Assembly: GCF_005144865.1 (NCBI RefSeq)
Contig: NZ_SWFM01000002.1
Span: 1 to 64,000, forward strand
DNA length: 64,000 bases
DNA from: Guptibacillus hwajinpoensis
Lineage (GTDB): Bacteria > Bacillota > Bacilli > Bacillales > Guptibacillaceae
Direction of reading: 5' to 3'
Part shown: piece by piece, positions 45,406-55,136 of the stretch
Position numbering within the stretch: the first letter of the stretch is position 1
Layout of the letters: the number at the start of each line of letters is the position of its first letter
Notes under the pieces: model-generated
Databases searched by the model: none
What the model was told of the DNA's origin: nothing
What the model saw: the letters and a program-made list of their open reading frames with translations, nothing else
Made by a program: the position numbers and the translations under genes

Positions 45406-46514
45406 CATTTGAGAAATGTAGGCAGTTTTTCGAGAAGAGCAATTGTTGAACAGTGGGTTTTCTCGATGTTTCCAGATAAGTCAGCTGCAGGGAGATGAAA
45501 AAGGTTGATTGATTTTGAAGAGGTGAACCAATCTTTTCGGTGTGGGGCTGTATGCGTAACATCGTTCCAAACTGAAAGTGGAGGGCTATAGATTCTTGGT
45601 CCTTTTATAATAGTGCAGTTCTTCAGCTCCCGTCTTGCGTTAGGCTCGCCATCTTTCACAGTGTTGTATAAATGTGGCCAGTAGTCTTTTCTTGAGCCTG
45701 TGTGTGGATGTGATTCTGCCCATTCAAGCACACTACGCACGAGCTGTTCACTAGAAAAAAGCTGGGCATATAGCCTTTTACCAAGGTTGATCCTTTCCTT
45801 TACATATAAAAAGTGATGCGCTGTTTCTCCCATTAAATGAACTGCATTACCATTTTGCTTAGGAAAAAGCAGCGTATTTGTATTTAATATTTCTTGTAGT
45901 TGAAAAGCAAGCGTATGAAAAACGGTTTGCTGGTAATCTTTCATTTGAATTACACGTGATTCAATGTAATGCTGCTCATTTATAATAAGGGCGATTGTTA
46001 GAAGATCTGATTTTCTTTTTGTTAAGAAATCATTCCAACATATCTTCATAAAGGAAGAGACATGGAATGCAGGTAAAAGGTGAAAAAGAGACTGTGCTTT
46101 TTTCATGCTTTCATGATAAAGAAGCAGTTGCGGATAAGCATCTTGGAAAATAAGCCAGTTCCCACGTTCTAAGAATGAGAAAAAAGCTTCTTGTTGCTTA
46201 CGTGTAAGAAGACGAGGAAGGTATTCGCCTTTTAGATCTGTCATCGTCCAACCTGCGTTACGTGATACAAGGTGGGCAAGCATGGACCAGTGAATCTCAG
46301 GGTGTTGCTGAAAGAAATCAAGATAAGCTTTCGTTCGTGTGACGTTGTTTCGATTATATGTAGCTGTTTTCTTTTGAATGGTGTTGATGAGCTGTAACTC
46401 GTTTTGTTTAAAGTGCGGGGTTGGTAGTTGCTTGTTATGCTGTAGCTCTTTTAATAGCAAAGTTGAAGGGGAGTTACTGAGTGACGATTGAAACAGTGAT
46501 TTAAGAAACGCCAT
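45405..46514 (-). CDS. yppC: DUF2515 family protein, YppC-like
   Basis: 369 residues from ATG 46512-46514, with GGGGG 9 nt upstream. A soluble helical protein. Blocks such as NRNNVTRTKAYLDFFQQHPEIHWSMLAHLVSRNAGWTMTDLKG and FLERGNWLIFQDAYPQLLLY are characteristic of DUF2515 (B. subtilis YppC). Function unknown in the family. Convergent with the membrane pair, divergent from the GAF/HD-GYP gene. Confidence 0.8.
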   Translation of the reverse strand: MAFLKSLFQSSLSNSPSTLLLKELQHNKQLPTPHFKQNELQLINTIQKKTATYNRNNVTRTKAYLDFFQQHPEIHWSMLAHLVSRNAGWTMTDLKGEYLPRLLTRKQQEAFFSFLERGNWLIFQDAYPQLLLYHESMKKAQSLFHLLPAFHVSSFMKICWNDFLTKRKSDLLTIALIINEQHYIESRVIQMKDYQQTVFHTLAFQLQEILNTNTLLFPKQNGNAVHLMGETAHHFLYVKERINLGKRLYAQLFSSEQLVRSVLEWAESHPHTGSRKDYWPHLYNTVKDGEPNARRELKNCTIIKGPRIYSPPLSVWNDVTHTAPHRKDWFTSSKSINLFHLPAADLSGNIEKTHCSTIALLEKLPTFLK

Positions 46515-46731
46515 TAGCAAACACCCCCGCTCTTCTTTCTATATATCTATGATGCTCTTAGTTAGAAAGAAGAGTGGAGTTCATCTTTTGTCTTCCTCTA
46601 TCTATTAGAGAGGATCGTAAGCGTGTATGATAGAAGTATTCATAAGCATTAGTAATTATTTTATTATTACGTAATTATGTGCGCATCATTATTTTGGAAT
46701 AGAGTACTTTGAGGGGAGGCCTAACAGACTG

Positions 46732-47856
46732 ATGTCTAATGGCCGGTTTAAAGAGAAGCTTGAATCTGATGAGCTTCTCGAAATCATTTTTGACTATGCT
46801 GCCGAAATCACATTGGAACATAATCTGGACCGACTATTAATACTCATGGCTAATATGGGACGTGATATGACAGTCGCCGAGCGTTGTATACTCTGGCTTT
46901 ATGATGAACGGACAGATGAACTATGGGCAAAAGTCGCTCATAGTATGGACGAAGTTCGTATTCCTTCAAAAGCTGGACTTGCAGGCTATGTTTTTCAAAC
47001 AACAAAACCTCTCGTGATTGAAGATGCCTATGAGGACGAACGGTTTCGTTCAGATGTTGATGTGAAAACAGGCTATCGAACGAAATCGGTTATGGTAATT
47101 CCTTTAATAAATAAGCAGAATAAAATACTTGGAGTCTATCAAGTGATTAATAAATTAACGGAAGAAGAAGTGTTTACAGAGCAGGATGTGAAGTACTTAA
47201 GTCTTGCTTCTTCTTATACAGCACAAGCTCTTGAAGCAGTCCTAATGAACATTGAAATGGAAGAAGCTCAGAAGGAAATCATATTCAAGATGGGCGAAAT
47301 CGGTGAAGTGCGATCAAAAGAAACGGGCAATCATGTTAAACGTGTAGCCGAATATGCAAAGTTACTAGCGATTAAAGCCGGGTTAAGTGAGGAAGAAGCA
47401 GATCTCATTAGAGTCGCTTCCCCAATGCATGACATTGGAAAAGTAGCGATTCCAGATGCTATTTTGAATAAACCCGGTAGATTATCAAAAGAAGAATACA
47501 CAGCTATTCAGGCTCACTCAAATATCGGCTATGATCTACTAAAGAATTCGAATCGGAGTATTTTGCAGGGGGCAGCTGTGATTGCGAAACAACATCATGA
47601 GCGGTGGGATGGCCGCGGGTACCCAGATGGTCTTAGCGGTGAAGACATTCACTTATACGGAAGAATTGTCTCAGTTGTAGACGTATTTGATGCGCTCGCA
47701 TCAGATCGTCCATACAAAAAAGCGTGGAGCATTAATCGTATTATTACTCACTTTACTAAAGAAAAAGGTAAGCAATTTGATCCAGTTTTAATTGATCTCT
47801 TTCTCAAGCATCTAGACGGTTTTCTAGCAATTAAAGAACAATATGATGACCATTAG
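46732..47856 (+). CDS. GAF-HD-GYP protein (putative c-di-GMP phosphodiesterase)
   Basis: 374 residues. An N-terminal GAF sensor (about 15-175, e.g. GLAGYVFQTTKPLVIEDAYEDERF) is joined by a helical linker to a complete HD-GYP domain: HDIGK near 233-237, NKPGRL, the QHHERWDGRGYPDGL block near 284-298 and DVFDALASDRPYKKAW. A soluble signalling enzyme, second HD-GYP in this window. GAGGGGAGG lies 12 nt upstream of the ATG, a little far. Confidence 0.9.
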   Translation: MSNGRFKEKLESDELLEIIFDYAAEITLEHNLDRLLILMANMGRDMTVAERCILWLYDERTDELWAKVAHSMDEVRIPSKAGLAGYVFQTTKPLVIEDAYEDERFRSDVDVKTGYRTKSVMVIPLINKQNKILGVYQVINKLTEEEVFTEQDVKYLSLASSYTAQALEAVLMNIEMEEAQKEIIFKMGEIGEVRSKETGNHVKRVAEYAKLLAIKAGLSEEEADLIRVASPMHDIGKVAIPDAILNKPGRLSKEEYTAIQAHSNIGYDLLKNSNRSILQGAAVIAKQHHERWDGRGYPDGLSGEDIHLYGRIVSVVDVFDALASDRPYKKAWSINRIITHFTKEKGKQFDPVLIDLFLKHLDGFLAIKEQYDDH

Positions 47857-48403
47857 AAACGAAAAAGAGCGCAAATCGTAACGGTCGGCTTCTGTTTTGA
47901 AGTACAAACCCATAATTGCACGAGAAAATGGTATTCGAATTTGAAACTTAAACATCAAAAAAATCGTACAAAAAAAGGTCAGTGGCTAATGCCTCTGACC
48001 GTATATTTCTTAATAGTTATGCTTCATTAAAGCTCCCTATAGATGAAAATCTATTTACAAACCTAAACTATGGTGGAACTGATTACATAGGAGATAAACG
48101 CTTTGATAGTAGTCTAAAAGTTGCGTTCTTATCCATTTTAAGCTAAGAAGTCACAAAAGAGATTTCAAGCACCTACTTCGGCAAGGTCCGGAGGGGGATG
48201 GCGAGACTCCTGCGGGATGAGCATGACATGTGAGACCCCGGAAGGCGAAGCCTGAGGAGGCTCAGCGCATGCCCCGCGGAAAGCGAGTCATCCCCCGGAG
48301 GACCTTATCCCCACACAATTATCTCGAATTTAATTTTTGTATTAAACTGGCCATTAATAAATTGGAGCAGCAAATCGCATAGATTTGGCGCTCTTTTTTC
48401 CAT
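47857..48403. other. Long intergenic region with hairpins
   Basis: 547 bp without a gene. It holds a hairpin at 47976-48000 (GGTCAGTGGC with GCCTCTGACC), the variant palindromic repeat at 48183-48306, and a terminator-like structure at 48364-48394 (GCAAATC/GATTTG with T6). The start of the region (GAAAAAGAGCGCAAATCG, about 47863) is nearly complementary to the end (GATTTGGCGCTCTTTTTT). They may be the two halves of one former terminator separated by an insertion. No ORF with a ribosome binding site is seen. Confidence 0.5.
48183..48306 (-). repeat. Variant palindromic element, reverse orientation
   Basis: It shares CGAGACTCCTGCGGGATGAGC, GTGAGACCCC, TGAGGAGGCTCA and CCCCGCGGAAAGCGAG with the core of the other copies, in reverse complement. 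Its outer stem is different: AAGGTCC...GGGGGATG pairs with CATCCCCC...GGACCTT. It lacks the TTGTTGC-type arms, so it is probably a sister family. Confidence 0.75.
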
Positions 48404-49345
48404 TCATGTAAAGGAATGAAGCTCAGAAAGTTCTCGATCAAGAGTCTGCGCGATCGCTTCCATACCGGAAATACCTGCTTTACTTTCTGCATCAGCATTG
48501 TAATTCGTATTTGTGTTCACATCATACGTAAAGAGATCACCGCGCTCATTCTGAATGCACTCGATTCCTGCAAACGCAATACCATTCGCTTTTAAGAAAG
48601 CTTCATAATTTGCGAGAACAGGGTGATCAAAGTTCTCGATAATTTCGAATTTCGGTCTAGGCTGTTCCGTTGTCGGGCAGAATGAGTCGCCTACCTGACA
48701 CGCATCTGCTGGACAAAGCTCAAAACCTTCAGATGTATCAACGCGGACAGCGTAGAGAAACTTTCCGCCTACGAATTCGCAACGCGTAATGGAAGAGTCT
48801 GGTGATTGAATGTATTGCTGAAGCAATGTAATGCCATCGATTGACTCATCGAACGCTTCACTTTCAACATAAGATTTTAGGGATTCAGGATGTTGGAAAA
48901 GTTGAACACCGAGTCCTTTTCCAGCTCGATTATGCTTTGTAATGAACGGCTCGCTGAAGGAATCTGCTGCTTTCTTAAGGTGATCTTTCCCAACCGCTGC
49001 AATGGTCTTTGGTGTGACGATGCCATGTTGTCTCAGCGCATTATACTGAGCGACTTTGCTCACTTCTAGTGCTAGAGCGCGACTATCGTTCAGTACTTTA
49101 CGTCCATGACTTTCAAGCCATGAAAGCACGGCGGCTGTATATTCAGGTGCATAGCGATGTCCCCTCGTATGAGAAGATGCGCTCATGCGATTATAATAAA
49201 TCCCTTCAGGTGGAACGTCTGATAAATCGAGAGTCCCTTCGCTTAAAAACCAATCTTCGTATGGCACATTAAGTGTCTCTAACTCATGCTTAAGTGGCTT
49301 CGTCCACTCGTCATTTTCGTGAATGATGTATACTTTTGCACTCAT
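48404..49345 (-). CDS. ATP-grasp enzyme, RimK-like
   Basis: 313 residues. The pre-ATP-grasp domain (about 1-95) is followed by an ATP-grasp fold. ATP-binding residues are in FSEPFITKHNRAGKGLGVQLF (about 130-150), and the metal-binding end reads AFAGIECIQNERGDLFTYDVNTNTNYNADAE (about 262-292), with the E-x-N-like pair typical of RimK/glutathione-synthase ligases. It should join a carboxylate to an amine using ATP. The substrate is unknown and no partner gene is adjacent. AAGGAGG precedes the ATG. Confidence 0.82.
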   Translation of the reverse strand: MSAKVYIIHENDEWTKPLKHELETLNVPYEDWFLSEGTLDLSDVPPEGIYYNRMSASSHTRGHRYAPEYTAAVLSWLESHGRKVLNDSRALALEVSKVAQYNALRQHGIVTPKTIAAVGKDHLKKAADSFSEPFITKHNRAGKGLGVQLFQHPESLKSYVESEAFDESIDGITLLQQYIQSPDSSITRCEFVGGKFLYAVRVDTSEGFELCPADACQVGDSFCPTTEQPRPKFEIIENFDHPVLANYEAFLKANGIAFAGIECIQNERGDLFTYDVNTNTNYNADAESKAGISGMEAIAQTLDRELSELHSFT

Positions 49346-49448
49346 GTTATGGCCTCCTTCACAAATAGCCGTTAAAACCCATCAATTTACTCAAGTATAA
49401 AACACCTTCGCTTAAATTCCCAGTGAAAACGTTTAAGTCAAATAAAAA

Positions 49449-49668
49449 GGCTCTTTTCGTAGACATTGTTGCTATAGGAGGTTGATTTCCGCTCCAGGAT
49501 GCTCGCTTTCCGCGGGGCGGGCGGTGAGCCTCCTCGTCGCTAACGCTCCTGTGGGGTCTCACCTGTCCCGCTAGTCCCGCAGGAGTCGAGCATCCTTCCG
49601 CTCCAATCAGCGAATTGTAGTGTTTAGTTCAACAATAGTTCAAAAGCAACAATCTTTTATAAAAGAGC
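49449..49668. repeat. MITE-like palindromic element, copy 5 (best preserved)
   Basis: The ends GGCTCTTTTCGTAGACATTGTTGC and GCAACAATCTTTTATAAAAGAGC form a terminal inverted repeat of about 20 bp. The core 49481-49605 is GC-rich and self-complementary. It fills the 361-bp gap between the ATP-grasp and aminopeptidase genes (49346-49706). Apparent short ORFs inside it are by-products of the repeat. Confidence 0.85.
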
Positions 49669-49706
49669 GAATAAAAAACAGAGCCATTTAGGCTCTACTG
49701 AATGAA

Positions 49707-50939
49707 CTAGATTGACCAGTTCCCATCTCGGAAAATCGGTTCACTTGATCCATCTTCTTTAATGCCATCGATATCCATCTCCTGGGATCCAATCATAAAG
49801 TCAACATGCGTTACACTTTCGTTGGCTCCTGCTGCTTCTAGCTCTTCTTTCGACATGTTCTTTCCGCCTTCAAGACAGAAGGAATACGCATTTCCAATCG
49901 CAAGATGATTGGAAGCGTTTTCGTCAAACAACGTGTTGAAGAAGATAATTTCAGCATTTGATATAGGAGAGTCATGAGGGACAAGTGCCACTTCGCCAAG
50001 GTAATGGGAACCTTCATCCGTTTCAATGAGGTGTTGAAGCGTTTCATTCCCGTGTTTCGCTTCCGCTTTAATGATTCGACCATCTTCAAATGTTAGAGAG
50101 AAGTCTTCAATAACTGTTCCACCATAGCTAAGTGGCTTAGTTGAAGCGACAACTCCATTGATTCCATTTTTATGAGGGATGGTGAAAACTTCCTCAGTCG
50201 GCATATTTGCAACAAAGTAATCGCCTTTCACATTCTCGCTCACACCGCCCACCCATAGATGTGCGTCAGGTAACTCGATCGTTAAATCGGTACCAGGTGC
50301 TTTGTAATGAAGTTTCTTGTAGTGTTTTTTATTTAAATAATCAACTTTTTGCTCAAGGTTTGCACTATGCTCTTTCCAAGACTGAACAGGGTCACCTGTT
50401 GAGACGCGAGTTGCTTGGAAAATGGCATCCCAAAGTTTTGCTTCCTGTTCTTCTTCAGGTGCGTCAGGAAAGACTTTCGCTGCCCATGCTTTAGAAGGAA
50501 CAGCTACAACAGACCAGCTATTATGGTCAGACATGATGTAATTACGGTACCCTTCCATCGCTTTTCCAGCTGTTTTACTCGCATTGGATATCCGTTCAGG
50601 ATCTACGCCTTTCAGAAGATCTGGATTTGAAGAGGTAATCGAAAGGAATGCTGCACCGTTCTCTGCCAGTTCTTCGAAGCCTTTTGCTTTCCATGTTGGG
50701 AATTCTTTGAATGCTTCGTCTGGAGCTTTATCAAACTTGATGCGCGTTAAATCTTCATCGTTCCATTCAACATGAACATTTTTTGCTCCAGATTCATACG
50801 CGCTTTCTGCAATGTTACGAACGAATTCAGCTGATGTTAGTGGAGCATTCACTACAAGGGTTTGTCCCTTTTGAATGTTAACGCCAACTCTAACCGCTAA
50901 ATCTGCGTATTTCTGTAAATTTTCATGAAAGGTAGCCAT
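49707..50939 (-). CDS. ampS: Aminopeptidase, M29 family
   Basis: 410 residues, the length of B. subtilis AmpS. The metal-binding Glu/His/Asp residues of the family lie in the C-terminal half: STKPLSYGGTVIEDF, DEGSHYLGEVALVP, DENASNHLAIGNAY and SVTHVDFMIGSQEMDIDG. It releases N-terminal amino acids from peptides in the cytosol. AAAGGAG lies about 10 nt before the ATG. Confidence 0.94.
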   Translation of the reverse strand: MATFHENLQKYADLAVRVGVNIQKGQTLVVNAPLTSAEFVRNIAESAYESGAKNVHVEWNDEDLTRIKFDKAPDEAFKEFPTWKAKGFEELAENGAAFLSITSSNPDLLKGVDPERISNASKTAGKAMEGYRNYIMSDHNSWSVVAVPSKAWAAKVFPDAPEEEQEAKLWDAIFQATRVSTGDPVQSWKEHSANLEQKVDYLNKKHYKKLHYKAPGTDLTIELPDAHLWVGGVSENVKGDYFVANMPTEEVFTIPHKNGINGVVASTKPLSYGGTVIEDFSLTFEDGRIIKAEAKHGNETLQHLIETDEGSHYLGEVALVPHDSPISNAEIIFFNTLFDENASNHLAIGNAYSFCLEGGKNMSKEELEAAGANESVTHVDFMIGSQEMDIDGIKEDGSSEPIFRDGNWSI

Positions 50940-51107
50940 AGCTCATGATCTCCTTTATCTCGAGTAGTCATACAACTCAAGTGTATCAGATTTCTTTCTT
51001 TTTAGTAATTTATTCCTCTATTGCAGTTCGGCAAAGCAAGTTTCTGGCAATAAACCCTCCATTCGGGATATGTTATAAGTAAATCTTCTATATTGGAGTG
51101 GTAGAGA

Positions 51108-52064
51108 ATGAGTACGAATTATGAGCTTGCAACATTTGCCGGTGGCTGTTTCTGGTGTATGGTTGAGCCCTTTGAAGAAATGCCCGGCATTCAAAGCATT
51201 GTTTCTGGATATACAGGCGGAGAAAAGCCTTATCCAACTTACGAAGAAGTGATTTCAAAAGCAACCGGCCACGTTGAGGCCGTTCAAATTACATTTGATT
51301 CATCTGTTTTTCCATATAGTAAACTTCTCGACCTGTTCTGGCGTCAAATTGATCCGACAGATGCAGGCGGACAGTTCTTTGATCGAGGCGATACGTATAT
51401 TACCGCGATCTATTATCATAATGACGAGCAGGAAAAGCTTGCTGAGGAATCGCGTAAAGAATTAGAAGCAAGCGGCCGATTCCAGAAACAAATCGTAACA
51501 AAGATCTTACCTGCAAAACCGTTCTATCCAGCCGAGGATTATCACCAGGATTATCATAAGAAAAACCCGGCTCATTATAATCGTTATAAGAAAGGCTCTG
51601 GACGCGCAGATTTCATTGAAAAGAATTGGGCATACCAAAAGGATGATGCTGAACTTCGCGAGCGTTTAACAGATGTTCAATATGAAGTGACCCAAAAGAA
51701 TGGTACAGAGCGCCCATTTCAAAACGAATATTATAACAACGAAAAAGTAGGCATTTACGTTGATATCGTTTCAGGTGAGCCGCTTTTTAGTTCAACTGAT
51801 CAATATGACGCAGGATGCGGTTGGCCAAGTTTTACGCAACCAATTCATAATCATCGCGTGAAAGAGAAGAAAGACCTAAGCCACTTTATGATTCGAACAG
51901 AAGTACGAAGTAAGGAAGCCGATTCTCATCTTGGGCATGTCTTTAATGATGGACCTGGAGAAAATGGTCTACGCTATTGTATTAATTCAGCAGCGATGAA
52001 ATTTATTCCTGTGGAATGTCTCGAGGAAGAAGGTTACGGAGAATATCGAGTGCTTTTTGAATGA
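51108..52064 (+). CDS. msrAB: Bifunctional peptide methionine sulfoxide reductase MsrA/MsrB
   Basis: 318 residues, a fusion of two enzymes. MsrA (about 5-160) has the catalytic Cys14 in [14 protein letters not shown] and the [12 protein letters not shown] block, acting on the S-sulfoxide. MsrB (about 175-318) has [22 protein letters not shown] and the catalytic Cys in [12 protein letters not shown], acting on the R-sulfoxide. It repairs oxidised methionine in proteins. Its stop overlaps the next start by 4 nt. Part of a redox-stress cluster. Confidence 0.95.
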   Translation: MSTNYELATFAGGCFWCMVEPFEEMPGIQSIVSGYTGGEKPYPTYEEVISKATGHVEAVQITFDSSVFPYSKLLDLFWRQIDPTDAGGQFFDRGDTYITAIYYHNDEQEKLAEESRKELEASGRFQKQIVTKILPAKPFYPAEDYHQDYHKKNPAHYNRYKKGSGRADFIEKNWAYQKDDAELRERLTDVQYEVTQKNGTERPFQNEYYNNEKVGIYVDIVSGEPLFSSTDQYDAGCGWPSFTQPIHNHRVKEKKDLSHFMIRTEVRSKEADSHLGHVFNDGPGENGLRYCINSAAMKFIPVECLEEEGYGEYRVLFE

Positions 52065-53059
52065 GAGAAGTTGACGTAGCCATTGTAGGTGGTGGCATTG
52101 CTGGCATTGTTGCTGCCACTAAGCTGATTGAAAGTGGAAAAGAAGTTCTTGTTCTTGATAAAAGTAAAAGCGTCGGCGGGCGTCTTGCAACAAGACGAAT
52201 CAACGGTGGTAAAGCAGATCACGGTGCTCAATTTTTTACAGTGAGAACAGAACAATTCCAGCAGTTAGTCGATCGCTGGGAGCAGAATGGCTGGGTGTCT
52301 AAATGGTTTGGTGAAAATCATGCAAGATACAAGTCGACGGATGGGATGAATCAATTGGTAAAGCACCTCGCGAGCGAGGTGCCAGTCCAGTTGTCTTTTA
52401 AAGTCGATCGGATTGAGCGAGATGGAAATTCCTACGTGCTGGTTCCTGAAGAAGGAGACGATGTTAAAGCGCACACTGTTCTTTTAACACCACCTGCACC
52501 ACAGTCACTTCAGCTTCTTCAAGCAAGCGATAGTCAGCTATCAAATTATGCCCATCACTCACTGAACCGTATTGTGTTTGATCCGGCGCTTGTTGGCTTG
52601 GTTTCCTTGAAAGAAGGGGCGTCTACAAAACTTCCGAATTCGGGTCATCAAGACTCGGATCTGCCTGAAGGCATTGAACGGATTGTTGATAGCTCTTCAA
52701 AGGGAATCTCAACTGAACGAATTATTAGTATTTATGCGACTTCAGAGCTTTCAAAATTTCTTTACTCAGAAGAGGATGAACTCATTCTAAGGGAGCTAAT
52801 TTCAAGAGTATCCCACATTATTCATTCTGAGCATGTATCATCTTCTCAGCTTAAGAGATGGCGTTATGCTCAGGCTGAGCAGGTTCATTCTTCTCCTACA
52901 CTCTGGGTGTCAGAACATGAATCAATTGTTGTCGCTGGAGACGCTTTTTTACGAAGTGATGATCAATCTGGTAGAACTAGAATCGAAAGTGCGGTCTTAT
53001 CAGGATTAACTGCTGCAAATGAAATTAATGATGGAATGGAGAGAAAGGCTTCGTTGTGA
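52061..53059 (+). CDS. FAD-dependent amine-oxidase/renalase-like protein
   Basis: 332 residues. The N-terminal FAD motif is [43 protein letters not shown], followed by KADHGAQFF, the renalase-type fingerprint. The C-terminal FAD block is SIVVAGDAF. The ATG overlaps the msrAB stop (ATGA), so it is translationally coupled and probably redox-related. Substrate unknown; relatives oxidise reduced nicotinamide isomers or amines. Confidence 0.82.
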   Translation: MREVDVAIVGGGIAGIVAATKLIESGKEVLVLDKSKSVGGRLATRRINGGKADHGAQFFTVRTEQFQQLVDRWEQNGWVSKWFGENHARYKSTDGMNQLVKHLASEVPVQLSFKVDRIERDGNSYVLVPEEGDDVKAHTVLLTPPAPQSLQLLQASDSQLSNYAHHSLNRIVFDPALVGLVSLKEGASTKLPNSGHQDSDLPEGIERIVDSSSKGISTERIISIYATSELSKFLYSEEDELILRELISRVSHIIHSEHVSSSQLKRWRYAQAEQVHSSPTLWVSEHESIVVAGDAFLRSDDQSGRTRIESAVLSGLTAANEINDGMERKASL

Positions 53060-53073
53060 AGCCTTTCTTTTTT
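53042..53073 (+). terminator. Terminator of the msrAB operon
   Basis: AGAAAGGCTTC and GAAGCCTTTCT form an 11-bp stem, then T6. The stem overlaps the last codons. Confidence 0.85.
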
Positions 53074-53206
53074 ATTTCATTTCCTTTTAGAAAGTTTCGA
53101 AAATAGAGCGATGTTTCGTGATTATTCAGTTATAATATATTAATGGTAAATTTTACATAGTTATTAATCGATATAACCAAACCAACTTAAAACAGGGTGT
53201 ATGTGA

Positions 53207-54256
53207 ATGAATCTATTAACGAAAAACGATCATATCATCGAGATAATCTTATCGTTGTTTCGATGGGTATTCTTACTCATTGCCGGTAGCTATTACTACT
53301 TCTACCTAGATGGAAGTAGCTTCGGATTTTTAATTCTTTTTCTCTTTGGATTAGTTTACATGGCAGTTTCAGAATTTGCTCTTCATAAGACCGAAATCAA
53401 CTCCAGTTTGTATCTTTTTATGACTAAAGTAAGTGTGGTCTTTGACTATGTAGCGTTTCTCTGGCTCGTTTCGTTAACAGGTGGAGAAGGAAGTCCATTC
53501 TTCCCAATCGGATACTTACTTATTTTACATGTTGCGGTCTATTGGAAATTTAGTGGAGGGATAATCGCATCAATTCTTCTAGGAGCAGGGTATACAGGCA
53601 TCCTTTTATTAAATGGATACCCTTTTCAGGGGGAGCAGTTAATCGCTTATTTGTTTGATTGTATGTTTCTCTTATTTATGGGTGTTCTAGGAGGAATCAT
53701 TGTTTCAAGAGAGCGGAAGATGAGATCCAAGAATACGAAGCTTGAGGATATTGCACGCAAGGATTTTCTAACGGATCTTTACAATCATCGCGCATTCCAA
53801 GAAGATCTACATATTTGTTCGAAAAATGATCAGCCACTCTTGCTTGTCCTTGCTGATATCGATTACTTTAAATCTGTTAATGACAGATTCGGGCACTTGG
53901 TGGGTGATGATGTTTTAAAGCAGATCGGGATGGTAGTGAAAAAGGAGCTCCAAGATGACGTGAGAGCCTATCGCTATGGTGGTGAAGAGTTCGCTTTTAT
54001 TCTAAATGCGACAAATCGTGAAGAAGCAAAAGAGTGCTTATTGCGTATTCAATTCGTGATAAGGAAGTTGCGTTTCACAGCTGATGCTGAACAGTTTTCT
54101 GTTACGATGAGCTACGGAACCGCTCTTTTTCCACAGGAAAGCAGTATTGATCAGAGCTTGCGCATTGCGGATGAGCGTTTGTATGAGGCGAAAAGATTGG
54201 GGAGAAATCGCATATGTTGGTATGACCAACAGGTAGAGGAGGGTCACGCGCGTTAG
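53207..54256 (+). CDS. Membrane-anchored GGDEF diguanylate cyclase
   Basis: 349 residues. The N-terminal 170 residues contain about six hydrophobic helices with short loops. A GGDEF domain follows (about 185-340): LADIDYFKSVNDRFGHLVGDDVLKQIG and the active-site RYGGEEFAF. An intact signature predicts synthesis of cyclic di-GMP from GTP. No RxxD inhibitory site is obvious four to five residues upstream of the motif. The ribosome binding site is weak (AGGGTG). The stop overlaps the convergent MBL gene by 4 bp. Confidence 0.9.
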   Translation: MNLLTKNDHIIEIILSLFRWVFLLIAGSYYYFYLDGSSFGFLILFLFGLVYMAVSEFALHKTEINSSLYLFMTKVSVVFDYVAFLWLVSLTGGEGSPFFPIGYLLILHVAVYWKFSGGIIASILLGAGYTGILLLNGYPFQGEQLIAYLFDCMFLLFMGVLGGIIVSRERKMRSKNTKLEDIARKDFLTDLYNHRAFQEDLHICSKNDQPLLLVLADIDYFKSVNDRFGHLVGDDVLKQIGMVVKKELQDDVRAYRYGGEEFAFILNATNREEAKECLLRIQFVIRKLRFTADAEQFSVTMSYGTALFPQESSIDQSLRIADERLYEAKRLGRNRICWYDQQVEEGHAR

Positions 54257-55050
54257 CGAGATCCTCCTTTGTCTATGATTGAGGTGACAATATGTTTTGA
54301 GGAATTTTCAAATAGTGAGAAGTAGTTAAGAATATGTTTGGTTGGGAAAAGTTCTTTTTGAATTGCTGACGCTGGTTTTCCATCATTGTATTTTTGGAGC
54401 ACTTGGTCTTGAACAGAACGAAGGTAATGGAGCTTCTCTTCTAATCGTCTCCTACCGTTTGGAAGAACGCCTGCATGGGAGCATAAGACAGTATCGAAAT
54501 CGTAAGTTAACACCTTTTCAAGAGACGTAATAACGTCAGGGATCGATTCGAACGCAAAGATGCTTTTTGGATGGCTCATGACGTAAAGGTCACCTGTAAA
54601 CAACCAGCCCTGTTCTTTCTCAAGCAGCGCAAGATGATCTGGAGCATGGCCAGGTGTGTGAATCAATTCAAATGTGTGGTGCTTCGTTTGTAATGGATGC
54701 TGAATTGGTTCGGGTGTGAATGGTTTTCTTGAGCCCCAGAAGACGCGCCGGTAGAAAGGTAAATGCGGTTTCTGCTCGCAGAGATGGATTCCTGCAGGAT
54801 GAATATAGGTTGGAACATTTGTATTTAGAACAGATGCGTTACCTGTATGGTCTTCATGATGATGCGTGAAAATGATTTGATTGTAGGTTTCCTTTGATAG
54901 GTAATCTATAACTTCTTTTTGCAGGCGTTTCGGACCGCTATCGATCAAAAGCCCATCAATAAGGTAAAGATAGACGTTCATTCTAACGCCGCCAAGCTTA
55001 AATGTACCTTTAATCGCTTTAATGCTCTCAAATTCTGACACAGTGAGCAA
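54253..55050 (-). CDS. MBL-fold metallo-hydrolase
   Basis: 265 residues. The metallo-beta-lactamase motif is THHHEDHTGN (about 61-70); further ligands are the His in HTPGHAPDHLALL, the Asp in LFTGDLYV and the late His in VLCSHAG. It is in the glyoxalase II-like group; substrate unknown. The start is TTG at 55050, with AAGGTG 10 nt upstream. No terminator separates it from the convergent GGDEF gene, so the two transcripts may overlap. Confidence 0.83.
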   Translation of the reverse strand: MLTVSEFESIKAIKGTFKLGGVRMNVYLYLIDGLLIDSGPKRLQKEVIDYLSKETYNQIIFTHHHEDHTGNASVLNTNVPTYIHPAGIHLCEQKPHLPFYRRVFWGSRKPFTPEPIQHPLQTKHHTFELIHTPGHAPDHLALLEKEQGWLFTGDLYVMSHPKSIFAFESIPDVITSLEKVLTYDFDTVLCSHAGVLPNGRRRLEEKLHYLRSVQDQVLQKYNDGKPASAIQKELFPTKHILNYFSLFENSSKHIVTSIIDKGGSR

Positions 55051-55136
55051 AATTAATCACACCTTCCACTAGTCTAGTTTTAGTATAGCTAGTTTTCTTT
55101 AGAAAAAAAGCATGATTGGGTGCTTGAGTTGCGGTT

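Noticed and set aside
47976..48000. tRNA or structured ncRNA in the long intergenic region
   Set aside because: The hairpin is a simple stem; no cloverleaf or CCA end is present. It may only be a weak terminator.
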